Source: Blastococcus litoris (GTDB taxonomy: Bacteria > Actinomycetota > Actinomycetes > Mycobacteriales > Geodermatophilaceae). From it: a stretch of DNA of 64,000 bases. Positions 8,791 to 17,525 of the stretch are shown piece by piece. The notes below the pieces were generated by a model that saw only the letters and a list, made by a program, of their open reading frames with translations, was not told the DNA's origin and ran no database searches. Each line of letters opens with the position of its first letter. Positions within the stretch are counted from its first letter, which is position 1. The stretch is from assembly GCF_003075095.1 (NCBI RefSeq), contig NZ_QCZF01000005.1:336975-400974 (forward strand), in the 5' to 3' direction. Made by a program: the position numbers and the translations under genes.

Positions 8791-10872
8791 GTGGCAACCC
8801 ACGGGACCATGCACGCTGCCTCGACCGACGACGGATCCCCGACCTCACCCGTCCTCGCCGAGCCGCCTGTCGTCGCGCTGGACGACGAGACGGCCATGCA
8901 CCAGGGCACCAGCGGGGCGAAGGCGGCCGCCCTCGCCACGGCGTACCGGCACGGCCTGCCGACCGTCCCCGGCTTCGTGATCAGCACCGCAGCCGTCGAG
9001 CGCATCGCGGCCGGCGAGCCACTGGCCGACGACGTGCTGACCGCCTGGCGGGAGCTCTCCGAGGACGGCCGCCGGGCGCTCGTGGTCCGCAGCAGCTCGA
9101 CGGTCGAGGACCTCGGCGACTCCTCGATGGCCGGACGGTTCGAGTCGGTCGTGGGGGTGACCGGACCGGAGGAGTTCCGCCGCGCGGTGGACGTCGTCGT
9201 GGCCTCCCGGCACGAGGCCGCCGCGGGATCGGGGACCTTGACCGGCCGGGAGCCGCTCGCCGTCCTGGTGCAGCCGCTGCTGGTCGCCCGCAGCGGCGGG
9301 GTCCTGTTCGGGATCGACCCGGTGTCGGGGCGCGAGGACCGGCTCGTGGTCGCCGCCGTCGAGGGCGGCCCCGACCGCCTCGTGACCGGCGAGGTGGACG
9401 GGGACCGGTACGAGCTCGACCGGACCGGCCGGCGCACCGGCGTCACGCGCGGCGACGGCGGCGTCCGGCTGCGCCGCCCGCAGCTCCGGGCGCTGGCCCG
9501 GCTGGCCGAACGGACGGCGGAGGTGTTCGGCGGCCCCCAGGACGTCGAGTGGGCCTTCGACGAGGAGGGGCGGCTGCGGCTCCTGCAGAGCAGACCGGTC
9601 ACCGCCGAACCACGAGGACGACCGCTCGGACCGGTCCTCGGCCCCGGTCCGGTGGCCGAGACGTTTCCGGAGCCGCTCCAGCCGCTGGAGGCCGACCTGT
9701 GGGTGACCCCCCTGCGCGAGGCGATCCGGCAGGCCCTGCTCCTCGCCGGTACCGCCGACGCCACGGCGGTGGACGCGTCCCCGGTGGTCACCGTGCTCGG
9801 TGGCCGGGTCGCCGTCGACCTGGACCTGCTGGAACCGCGACAGGACACCCCGCGGCTGCGGGACCGGCTCGATCCCCGGCCGCGGCTCCGGCGGTTGCGG
9901 GCGTCCTGGCGGGTCGGCCGGCTGCGCTCGGCGCTCCCCGCACTCGCCCAGGACGTGCTGGCCTCCGCCGACCACGTGCTCGCCGGCGTCCCGGTGCTCT
10001 CGACGCTCACCGACCGGCAGCTCGTGGCGGTCCTGCACCGCGTCGGTCCCGCCCTGGTCTCGGTGCACGCGCACGAGGTCCTCATGGGCATGCTCGTGGA
10101 CCCCGAGGCACCCCGGCTCACCGGCGTGAGCGCGGCGATGCGGGCACTGGCCCGGTCGCGGCAGGCGGGCCTGCCCGACGCCGAGATCGTCGCCACGAAC
10201 CCGGTCGTGCTGGCCCTCGCGGCGCCCGGCATCTGCCGCTTCCCGCAACTGCCACCCGAGGTCGAGGCGCCGGAGAGCCCGCCGCCGGGCGACGACGGTG
10301 ACGCCGGACTGCTGCGCGAGGCGCTGCGCCTGCGGGCCCGGTGGCTGCAGGAGGTGACCGCCCGCGTCGCCTGGACGCTCGGTGAGCGGCTCACGAGGGC
10401 CGGCCGGCTGCCCCGCGCCGAGGACGTCCGTGGGCTCCGGTTGACCGACCTGGGCGCGGGGATCCACGACGGCGACCGGGAGCTGCGCCCGGAGTTCGTC
10501 GAGCCGGAGGAGCCGCTGCCCGCCCGGTTCCGGATGGGCGACACCGGGCGGCCCATCGCCGTGGGCGGCACCGGCGGCGGCACCGGAGCCGGCGGCGGAA
10601 CCGGCAGCGGTCCCGTGGACCACGGGGACGACCCCCCGGCGGGCGCCGTGCTGGTCGTCCGCACGCTGGACCCGTCGCTGGCGCCGGTGCTGCCGCGGCT
10701 GGCCGGGCTGGTCGCCGAGACCGGCAGCGTCCTCGCCCACCTGGCGATCCTGGCGCGGGAGTCCGGTGTCCCGACCGTCGTGGGCTTCGCGGGCGCCGTG
10801 GACGCCTTCGCCGAAGGAACCGTCGTCCGGGTGGACGGCGCCACCGGTGCCGTCGAGGAGGAGACGTCGTGA
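8791..10872 (+). CDS. PEP-utilizing phosphotransferase, PEP synthase / rifampicin phosphotransferase-like
   Basis: This 693-residue protein starts with an ATP-grasp (PPDK_N-type) domain (about 35-285). It contains GAKAAALATAY...VPGFVIS, the phosphate-binding RSSSTVEDLG and the closing DVEWAFDEEGRLRLLQSRPV. A divergent helical middle part follows, then a Gly-rich linker (about residues 590-606). The C-terminal PEP-utilizers swivelling domain has ETGSVLAHLAILARESG with the likely phospho-carrier His650. The fold makes ATP-dependent double phosphoryl transfer plausible, as in PEP synthase or Rph. It is shorter than both and the substrate is unknown. GTG 8791 and ATG 8809 are alternative starts. 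It is coupled by GTGA to a membrane protein gene. Confidence 0.8.
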   Translation: MATHGTMHAASTDDGSPTSPVLAEPPVVALDDETAMHQGTSGAKAAALATAYRHGLPTVPGFVISTAAVERIAAGEPLADDVLTAWRELSEDGRRALVVRSSSTVEDLGDSSMAGRFESVVGVTGPEEFRRAVDVVVASRHEAAAGSGTLTGREPLAVLVQPLLVARSGGVLFGIDPVSGREDRLVVAAVEGGPDRLVTGEVDGDRYELDRTGRRTGVTRGDGGVRLRRPQLRALARLAERTAEVFGGPQDVEWAFDEEGRLRLLQSRPVTAEPRGRPLGPVLGPGPVAETFPEPLQPLEADLWVTPLREAIRQALLLAGTADATAVDASPVVTVLGGRVAVDLDLLEPRQDTPRLRDRLDPRPRLRRLRASWRVGRLRSALPALAQDVLASADHVLAGVPVLSTLTDRQLVAVLHRVGPALVSVHAHEVLMGMLVDPEAPRLTGVSAAMRALARSRQAGLPDAEIVATNPVVLALAAPGICRFPQLPPEVEAPESPPPGDDGDAGLLREALRLRARWLQEVTARVAWTLGERLTRAGRLPRAEDVRGLRLTDLGAGIHDGDRELRPEFVEPEEPLPARFRMGDTGRPIAVGGTGGGTGAGGGTGSGPVDHGDDPPAGAVLVVRTLDPSLAPVLPRLAGLVAETGSVLAHLAILARESGVPTVVGFAGAVDAFAEGTVVRVDGATGAVEEETS

Positions 10873-11414
10873 AGAAGCTGAGCTGGATCGTCGCCACCGT
10901 CGCGTTGCTCGCGTGCGGCGGGTACCTCTTCGTCTACATCTACCGCTGGGAGTGGCACCGTGCGCTCCTCGTCGGGATCCTGTTCCTGGCGACCCTCGTC
11001 GGGTTGTGCACCGCCCTCGTGCTGCGGCGGGTCGCGTCGTCGGCCGCACGTGCGACGACACGCGACGACCGCCCGCCCGGAGCACTCGAGCGGCTGCGCG
11101 CCGCGCCGGTGGAGACCACGCCGTTCCCCTGGCTGCGGCCGGAGGCGTTCGACCGCAGCCACATCTTCATCCCGGTCCTCCTGGGCGGCGGGTTCGTGGT
11201 CTCCGGGATCGCCTGGCTGATCGAGCGGGTCGCCGGCAGCTCCGCCCGGTCCGGGGTGGAGGAGCAGCTCGCGACCGATCTGGGAGGCATCGCCTTCCCG
11301 ACCGCCCCCCTGGTCCCGACCGACGCGGAGCTGCTGGCCTGCGGCGACGACTTCGCCGACGACGCCGCGCTGCGCGTGCTGCTGGGTCCGGCCGCCGCAG
11401 GGACGCGGCCGTGA
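10869..11414 (+). CDS. Three-helix membrane protein coupled to the PEP-utilizing enzyme
   Basis: This 181-residue protein has two N-terminal membrane helices (about 5-28 and 35-53) and a third near residues 97-117 (IFIPVLLGGGFVVSGIAWLI), followed by a soluble tail. The GTG at 10869 overlaps the upstream stop as GTGA, and its own stop overlaps the next GTG the same way. Translation of all three genes is therefore coupled. No family is recognised. The tight coupling suggests it anchors or regulates the upstream phosphotransferase, which is inference from arrangement only. Confidence 0.72.
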   Translation: MKKLSWIVATVALLACGGYLFVYIYRWEWHRALLVGILFLATLVGLCTALVLRRVASSAARATTRDDRPPGALERLRAAPVETTPFPWLRPEAFDRSHIFIPVLLGGGFVVSGIAWLIERVAGSSARSGVEEQLATDLGGIAFPTAPLVPTDAELLACGDDFADDAALRVLLGPAAAGTRP

Positions 11415-11821
11415 CGCGCGCCGTCGTCGGTCTCGTCGCGGTGGCCCTCGCGGTCGCGGGTGTCCTGCTGCTGCGGGCGGAGCTCATGACCGTCGAGGTC
11501 GCCCAGCCCGAGGGCTCCTACACCGATGTCGTGGTGGCCGCATCGACGGTGCGGGAGGACCCTGCCGTCCAGGAGGAGATGACCCGGGGCCTGGTCAGCG
11601 CCTGCCGGTTGCTGGTCAACGCCGACGTGGTGGAGGACTCCTTCGTCCAGCGAGGCGAGGGGGTCTTCGCGTTCCGGCTCCGACCGGGGCTCGACGAGTT
11701 CGACCGGCGGGAGCTCGGGGGTTGCCTGCGCGACCTGCGGGTCCAGCACCTGCTGCTCGACGTCCGGGAGTTGAGGACCATCAGCCCCGGCGGCCGGGAC
11801 GACGCCGGTGGCCGGCCCTGA
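11411..11821 (+). CDS. Single-pass envelope protein, third gene of the PEP-utilizing operon
   Basis: This 136-residue protein has an N-terminal hydrophobic helix (AVVGLVAVALAVAGVLLL) that is either an anchor or a signal peptide. An extracytoplasmic domain of about 110 residues follows, with two Cys (ACRLL and GGCLRDL) spaced to permit a disulfide. It begins at a GTG overlapping the previous stop. No known family was recognised. With the preceding gene it would give the cytosolic phosphotransferase a membrane and extracellular partner. Confidence 0.68.
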   Translation: MTRAVVGLVAVALAVAGVLLLRAELMTVEVAQPEGSYTDVVVAASTVREDPAVQEEMTRGLVSACRLLVNADVVEDSFVQRGEGVFAFRLRPGLDEFDRRELGGCLRDLRVQHLLLDVRELRTISPGGRDDAGGRP

Positions 11822-11914
11822 GCGCGGGGTGGTCGGAACGAGCAGCACCTCGCCCGTGTTGCACCGGGCAGGAGACGACCGGACCGGCGTACACACCGGA
11901 GGTGGACGGGGATC

Positions 11915-12883
11915 GTGCCGGAACTGAACCGACGGCAACTGCTCGCTGCCGCGCTCGGCGCTGCCGGGACGCTGGCAGCCGGCTCCGGAGTGACCAGCCA
12001 GCTCTGGCCGCTGCTCGGCCGCGAGGACCTGGTCCCCGGGCTCGCACCCCGGCTGGCCCTGCAGGAAGCCGCCTGGACGAGCGCGGCCGACCGGCTCAGC
12101 TTCGCGGCTGTCGGTGACACCGGCAGCGGCGGCCGCCAGGCCATGGCCGTGGCCAACCGGATGGCGGAGGGCTACCGCCGGGCGCCGTACGGGCTCGTGA
12201 CCCACCTGGGCGACCTCTGCTACTACGGGAGCGTCGAGGACCGTTTCGACGACGTCTTCACCCGGCCGATGCGTCCGCTCATCGACGCCGGTGTGCGTTT
12301 CGAGCTCGCCATCGGCAACCACGACGGCGACCTGCACCACAGCGATGCGAGCCTGGCGGAGATCGACGCCGAGCTGCGCCTCCTGGGCACCCCCGCACGC
12401 CACTACACGAGCAGCCACGGGCCGGTCGACTTCTTCTACCTCGACTCCAGCACGCCCGGCCTCTTCGGAGATGACTCCTCCGAGCAGCTGGAGTGGCTCG
12501 ACGACGCCCTGGCCAGTTCCACGAACCAGTGGAAGGTCGTGTGCATGCACCACCCGGTGTACTCGTCCGGCTCGCACGGTTCGACGCCGGGCGCGGACGA
12601 GGTGCTCGAACCGCTGCTCGGCCGGCGGAAGGTGGACCTCGTCCTCTCCGGGCACGACCACCACTACGAGCGCACGCGACCCCAGGACGGCGTGACCTAC
12701 GTCGTCAGCGGCGGGGGGTGCAAGACCACTCCCGTGGGTCGCAGCCGCTTCACCGCGGCCGCGGCGTCGGCGCTGCAGTACCTGCACGTCGACGTCGTCG
12801 ACGACCGGCTCACGGGGCGGTCGATCCGCGCTGACGGCAGGGTGCTCGACCGGTTCGAGCTGCGCGCCCGCGAAGGGCGATGA
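11915..12883 (+). CDS. Exported calcineurin-like metallophosphoesterase
   Basis: This 322-residue protein has a Tat-like signal at its N-terminus (NRRQLLAAALGAAGTLAAG). The metallophosphoesterase core shows all dimetal motifs in order: AVGDTG, HLGDLCYYG, IGNHDGD, MHHPVYSSG and SGHDHHYER. The family resembles purple-acid-phosphatase-type and acid-phosphatase enzymes, so it should hydrolyse phosphomonoesters or diesters outside the membrane; the substrate is unknown. Its stop overlaps the following membrane gene as ATGA. The GTG at 11915 is preceded by a GGGGAT stretch. Confidence 0.85.
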   Translation: MPELNRRQLLAAALGAAGTLAAGSGVTSQLWPLLGREDLVPGLAPRLALQEAAWTSAADRLSFAAVGDTGSGGRQAMAVANRMAEGYRRAPYGLVTHLGDLCYYGSVEDRFDDVFTRPMRPLIDAGVRFELAIGNHDGDLHHSDASLAEIDAELRLLGTPARHYTSSHGPVDFFYLDSSTPGLFGDDSSEQLEWLDDALASSTNQWKVVCMHHPVYSSGSHGSTPGADEVLEPLLGRRKVDLVLSGHDHHYERTRPQDGVTYVVSGGGCKTTPVGRSRFTAAAASALQYLHVDVVDDRLTGRSIRADGRVLDRFELRAREGR

Positions 12884-13311
12884 CCCTCCCCCGCACCCTG
12901 GCCCTGGGCTACTCGGCCCTCGTGCTCGGCGCGGTCGTGGCCCCGGCGCTGGTCATCGGGCAGGCGGGTGAACGGGGTGGTCTGCCGACCCGGGAGGAGG
13001 TGGACCTCGTCGGGGCCAGCGTGGCCGTGGGTGTCCCGGCGGCCCTCCTGGCCTGGCGCCGGGTGCGCCCCCCGGCGACCAGGGAGCGCCCACGGATCGA
13101 CGTCGCGATCGCCGCACTCATCTCCTTCGGCGTGCTGGCGGGAGCCGCGTCGGCCCTGCCGACCGTCGTCCTGCACGCCACCACAGGTCTTGCCGCGCTC
13201 GACGCCGATGCCGGCTGGCGGGTGCCCGTCGTCTGGGCCGGATCACAGCTGGCGGCCGTGGCCCTCGGCGAAGCGTCCCACCGCGGCGTCCTCCGCTGGC
13301 TGGCGAGATAG
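12880..13311 (+). CDS. Four-helix membrane protein
   Basis: This 143-residue protein has about four hydrophobic helices (starting near residues 8, 46, 76 and 118) and little else. The ATG at 12880 overlaps the phosphoesterase stop, so the two are made together. I recognise no family. It may help locate the secreted phosphoesterase, but nothing in the sequence demonstrates that. Confidence 0.65.
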   Translation: MTLPRTLALGYSALVLGAVVAPALVIGQAGERGGLPTREEVDLVGASVAVGVPAALLAWRRVRPPATRERPRIDVAIAALISFGVLAGAASALPTVVLHATTGLAALDADAGWRVPVVWAGSQLAAVALGEASHRGVLRWLAR

Positions 13312-13406
13312 GGATTCGGGGAGGCACCGGGCCCGGGGCGCCGTCCGGCCCGGGGCCTGCCGTCCGACCCCGGCGACCGACGGCCGGTGTGACGCCGACC
13401 GGGGAG

Positions 13407-14190
13407 TCAGGCACCGGATCGGCTGCTCTTCACCTGGGCGGTGTGGGTGGAGGTGATGAGCAGCACCCCGCCGACGAGATTGCCGACCGTGGACAGCACG
13501 ACGTTGGTGCCCAGGGCCGCGTAGCCGGCCGCGCCGTCCAGCCAGATGCCGAACAGCAGGTGCAACGCGGACACCACGACGTGGTCGAAGGGGCCCAGAG
13601 CCAGGAAGAAGCCGACCATGTAGGTCACGAGGATCCGTGCCGTGACGGTGTCGACCGCGTTGAGCATGTACGAGAGCAGGGTGAGGAGGGCCCCGGCCAG
13701 GATCGCGCGTACCAGCGTGGCCGCCCCTTGCTCGCGATCTCCTCCGCCAGCCGGGACAACGTGTCGGCCGCCCCCGTCGGCAGTGCTCCGTCCACGGTCA
13801 GCAGCGCGACCAGCAAGGCGCCCCCGACGAGGTTGAGCACCAGGGTGACTCCCCAGAGCCGCAGGAGCCTCGTCCAGGGCCGGCGGCCGGGGCGCTGGAT
13901 GGCGGCCGCGACGGGGTCGAAGAAGTTCTCCGTGAACAGCTCCGACCGCCCCACCACGAGGAACACCACGCCGATGGCGAAGGCCAGCGCACCGGCCAGG
14001 CTCCCGACGCCCGCACCGAACCGGGGCGCGACGAGAGCATCGACCACGCCGAGGGCGACGAGGCGAAGATGATGGTCACGCCCGCGATGAAGCCGGTGGA
14101 GACCTGGTCGAGGACCGAGAGGGACAGCCGGCGTTCGCCCTCCGCGATGGCGCGCTCGTAGATCTGGTCGGGGTCGGGGGCGACGCTCAC
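13407..14190 (-). pseudogene. Formate/nitrite transporter family gene broken by two frameshifts
   Basis: Three overlapping frames together make one FNT protein. The first (from the GTG at 14190) reads DQVSTGFIAGVTIIFAS. The second holds ALGVVDALVAPRFG and VVGRSELFTENFFDPVAA. The third holds VTARILVTYMVGFFLALGPF and LHLLFGIWL. Joining them needs one extra base near 14055-14062 and one in the C-run at 13724-13727 (a G-run in the gene). The 784 bp plus two bases gives 262 codons, a normal FNT size. FNT channels move formate or nitrite as pentamers. Either the gene is decayed or the sequence has two indel errors. It lies 79 bp downstream of the molybdoenzyme gene. Confidence 0.8.
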
Positions 14191-14269
14191 GTCGTCCCCC
14201 TCACCGGCGACCGGCCGGCGGGACCCCCGGCGACCGCGCCGATGCGACCGCCGGTGGGACCGGCGCCGC

Positions 14270-15895
14270 TCACGCCTCGACCACCACCTCGATCACCGGG
14301 TATCCCGAGGCGCCGTCGGGGGCCACCGGGGTGCGTTCGTCGGTCTGCACCTCGCCGAGTCCGTCGGTCGCACGTGCCGCGACCGTGTGCCGGCCCGGTG
14401 TCGCGTCCCAGGGCAGGTACCACTGCCGCCAGCAGTCGACGTCGAGGCGTTCGGCCAGCTCCGCCGGTTGCCACGGGCCGTCGTCGATGCGCACCTCCAC
14501 CCCCTCGATGCCCCGCGTCGGTGCCCACGCGACGCCCGCGACCGGCTGCCGTCCGGCCGCGACCGTCGTCCCGGACCTGGGCACGTCGATCCGGGCCTGC
14601 GTCTTGATCGGCCCCTCCTTGGCCCAGCCGCGCGGGATCCAGTAGCCGTCGACGTCCCAGTCGGTGAGCTCGATCGCCTCCAGCCACTTGGTCGCCGAGA
14701 CGTAGCCGTAGAGCCCGGGGACCACCAGCCGGGCGGGGAATCCGTGTTCGGCGGGGAGCGGCTCGCCGTTCATGGCGACGGCGACCATCGCCTCCTCCAC
14801 GTCCAGTGCGGTCAGCACGGGGAAGCCGGCCGTGAAGCCGTCGACGGACCTGCCGACGAGCTGGGTCGCGCCCTCCTGCAGCCCGGCCCGGTCGAGGAGG
14901 GCGCGGAGCGGGACGCCCTGCCAGCGGGCGTTGCCGACCAGGTCACCACCCACCTCGTTGGAGACGCACGCCAGGGTGATGTCGGCCTCGATCTGGGGCA
15001 GCTCCATCAGTTCGGCGTAGGTCAGGGTGAACGGCTCGTCGACCATGCCGCGGACCTCGAGCTGCCAGCCGTCCGGCTCGACGATCGGGACCCGCAGGGC
15101 CGTGTCGATCCGGTAGAACTCCTCGTTCGGCGTGAAGAGCGGTGTCAGGCCCGGGATCTCGAGGTCGGCCCCGGCGGGTACGGGGCCGGCCCGCCGGAAC
15201 GGAGCCGGCAGCCGGATGGCCGCGCGCAGCTCGCCCAGCCGCTCGCGCCCGGAGAGCAGGAAGCCTCCGACGCCGGCCAGCACGGCGAGCGCGGTCGTGC
15301 CACCGGCGAGGACGAGGAAGCGCCGCCGGTCCGACGGCTCCGCCATGACCGGTCGGGCCGTGCCCGCACCGTGCGCTCCGGCCTGCGCGGCCCGCGGTGT
15401 CGCTCCCGCCGCGTGGTCGGCCCGAGCCGCGCGGATCAGCACGAGGAGCACGCCGACACCGACCGCCGCGCCGACCGTGCCGACGAGCAGCGCCCCGAGG
15501 ACCGTGCTCCGGGGGTCGGCCGGCGCGGCCGCGACGCCGAGGGCGGCGAAGGCGACGAACCCCGCGGCCGCCGGGAGGAACCAGCGCCGTGCGAGCAGGC
15601 CGAGGGCGGCGCCGAGCAGGGTGGAGACCAGCAGGATCCCGCCGATCAGCACCGGCTTGTCGGCGGTGCCGAGGGTGGCGATGGCGGCCCGCTCCAGCCA
15701 GCCCGGGACGCTGTCGACCACGGCGTCGCCCACGGCGATGACCAGGGACGGCACCCGATCGAACACGCCGGCGACCAGCTCTGCCGTGCCCAGAGCCGCC
15801 GCCACCGCAGCGATCCCCGCGAGCGACCCGGCGCCGCGGCGCACCGGTCGAGGGTCTCGGGATTGCCGGCGCGGCCGCTCATCTCTGTCCGTCAC
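14270..15895 (-). CDS. Membrane-anchored sulfite oxidase-like molybdopterin oxidoreductase
   Basis: This roughly 541-residue protein begins with about four membrane helices (residues 28-155) and a fifth near 194-214. A molybdopterin-binding sulfite-oxidase domain follows, with the Mo-ligating Cys310 in ITLACVSNEVGG. Further family motifs are WQGVPLRALL, EHGFPARLVVPGLYGYVSAT and KWLEAIEL. A dimerisation domain ends the protein. Such proteins are widespread in actinobacteria, and most have undetermined substrates. No haem-binding partner adjoins. GTG at 15895 is the most economical start, without a clear Shine-Dalgarno; the frame continues to 15937. It may be cotranscribed with the broken FNT gene. 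Confidence 0.85.
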   Translation of the reverse strand: MTDRDERPRRQSRDPRPVRRGAGSLAGIAAVAAALGTAELVAGVFDRVPSLVIAVGDAVVDSVPGWLERAAIATLGTADKPVLIGGILLVSTLLGAALGLLARRWFLPAAAGFVAFAALGVAAAPADPRSTVLGALLVGTVGAAVGVGVLLVLIRAARADHAAGATPRAAQAGAHGAGTARPVMAEPSDRRRFLVLAGGTTALAVLAGVGGFLLSGRERLGELRAAIRLPAPFRRAGPVPAGADLEIPGLTPLFTPNEEFYRIDTALRVPIVEPDGWQLEVRGMVDEPFTLTYAELMELPQIEADITLACVSNEVGGDLVGNARWQGVPLRALLDRAGLQEGATQLVGRSVDGFTAGFPVLTALDVEEAMVAVAMNGEPLPAEHGFPARLVVPGLYGYVSATKWLEAIELTDWDVDGYWIPRGWAKEGPIKTQARIDVPRSGTTVAAGRQPVAGVAWAPTRGIEGVEVRIDDGPWQPAELAERLDVDCWRQWYLPWDATPGRHTVAARATDGLGEVQTDERTPVAPDGASGYPVIEVVVEA

Positions 15896-16083
15896 ACCGG
15901 TCGCGGTGTCCGACGGCCGGCGCCACGACACTGGCACCGTCGGATTGACGCGGGATCGTCATGCACGTCGACGACAACGGCCGCCGGTGGGCAGGACACC
16001 GCTCGCCGGGGCCGCCGGCATCCGGGTGAGGGCCCTCCGGCTGGAACGCACGCGGATCCGTGATCACCGGCCCGGTCGCCGCG

Positions 16084-16497
16084 TCAGGCGACCCGGTAGC
16101 CCTCCGGGCCGACGGTGAGGTCACCGTCGTGCGGATCGGTCGAGAAGACCAGCACCGCGTCGCGCCGGCTCTCCGGCGGGACGTAGGCGATGGTGGCCGA
16201 GGCCCGCTCGACCTGCTGCCCGTCGCGGGCCAGCTGACCGCCGAGCAGGACCGACTCGGCCGTCGTGCCGCCGTCGTTGCTCACCCGCAGGTGCACCTCG
16301 TACCCGGCGCCCACCTGCTCGACCCCGGTGATCTCGACGGCCAGCTCCGGGCCGCTCTCGCGGACGGCGACGGGCTGGTAGCCCAGGAACGCGATGAGCA
16401 GGAGCACCAGCAGTCCGCCCAGCCCGCCCAGGGCGTACTCCCCCGCTGACGTACTGCCTGGTGCCTGGTCCTGGGCGTCCTCGTCGGACGGGGGCAT
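16084..16497 (-). CDS. TIGR02588 family membrane-anchored protein
   Basis: This 137-residue protein has a polar N-terminus, one membrane helix (about 23-41, LGGLGGLLVLLLIAFLGY) and an extracytoplasmic Ig-like beta domain reading ELAVEITGVEQVGAGYEVHL and ending in a conserved GPEGYRVA. This matches the TIGR02588 family, which is known to occur next to TIGR02587 proteins, as here 13 bp downstream of one. No function is established. The start ATG at 16497 follows a GAGAGG-like site. Confidence 0.75.
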   Translation of the reverse strand: MPPSDEDAQDQAPGSTSAGEYALGGLGGLLVLLLIAFLGYQPVAVRESGPELAVEITGVEQVGAGYEVHLRVSNDGGTTAESVLLGGQLARDGQQVERASATIAYVPPESRRDAVLVFSTDPHDGDLTVGPEGYRVA

Positions 16498-16510
16498 GGG
16501 ATTCCTCTCG

Positions 16511-17314
16511 TCACAGGATGAGCCGGGCTGCGGCAGCGCCCAGACTCGCCGGCAGCGCCAGGACGACCGACTCGGTCACCACCATGACCAGTCCGGTGTC
16601 GTCGAAGCGTCCGAGCGTCCACAGCAGGTACGCCGAGACGCCGACCGCGAGCGCGTAGCCGACGACGGTGAAGGTCGCGAAGGCCCGGACCGGCCCCTCG
16701 TCGTCCTCCTGCCCGCCGAAGCCGACCTCGTAGACGAAGGCGTGCATGAGCCCGAGGCTGATCCCGACGATCGCCAGCGCGTGCCACGCGGTGATCCACG
16801 CCGCCAGGAGGACGATCTCCTCCGTCGGCGCCAGGTTGGCCGCGAAGACCACCGCCCCGGCCACCATGAGGAAGACCTCGTGGCCGTACCCGGACCTGGC
16901 CGGCGACACGCTGCGCTCCCCCAGCTGGGCCCGGGCGTACGAGGCCCCGACGGCCGCGGGGAGCATTTCCAGGCCCAGGACGGACGTGGCATCGCGCCAG
17001 TCGCGCAGCCAGTCGAGCACGCCGAGGGCGGTGAGGATCACGGCCGCGGCGACCGCTGCGGCGAGGAACGCCACACCGGCGTCCGCCAGGCCGCCGCGCC
17101 ACCCGCTGTCCACCGGGCCGCCGAGGTGACGGGCGAGCCCGATCACCAGCAGGACCGTCCCCACCACGAGGGCGGCCAGGCGGTACCGGTCGAGGGACAG
17201 ACCCAGCCGCCACACCTCCATGGTCATCAGGACCGGCGTGGCGAACAGCAGGGCTCCACCGACGGCACGGCCGAACCCCGTGAGCAGTGGGCGCGCCTCG
17301 ATCGGATGCGGCAT
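16511..17314 (-). CDS. TIGR02587 family integral membrane protein
   Basis: This 267-residue protein has about seven membrane helices and the characteristic NLAPTEEIVLLAAWITAWHA segment. It corresponds to TIGR02587, a membrane family found together with TIGR02588, whose gene follows 13 bp downstream. The acidic pair in PTEE and the conserved WITAWH within the membrane suggest transport or a metal/proton site, but nothing is proven. I chose ATG 17314 because GGAG lies four bases upstream; a GTG at 17338 is possible. A 211-bp gap with no visible gene separates it from the phospholipase D-like gene. Confidence 0.77.
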   Translation of the reverse strand: MPHPIEARPLLTGFGRAVGGALLFATPVLMTMEVWRLGLSLDRYRLAALVVGTVLLVIGLARHLGGPVDSGWRGGLADAGVAFLAAAVAAAVILTALGVLDWLRDWRDATSVLGLEMLPAAVGASYARAQLGERSVSPARSGYGHEVFLMVAGAVVFAANLAPTEEIVLLAAWITAWHALAIVGISLGLMHAFVYEVGFGGQEDDEGPVRAFATFTVVGYALAVGVSAYLLWTLGRFDDTGLVMVVTESVVLALPASLGAAAARLIL

Positions 17315-17525
17315 CGCGCTCCTGTCGGTTCCCGTCACGCACGGTGGTCAGGCCCTGCCGTCGTCGACGCCGGACCACGACGTCCTGGTACGACCGGTGT
17401 CCTCCGTCGCCGCGGTCCCCGGATCGGGCCGGGGGGACCCGCGGGCCGCGCAGGGAGCGGGGCCCGGTGCGCATCCCCGTGCCCCTGGAGGGCGTCGTCC
17501 TCGTTCCCGGCAGAGGCGGGGCCGG

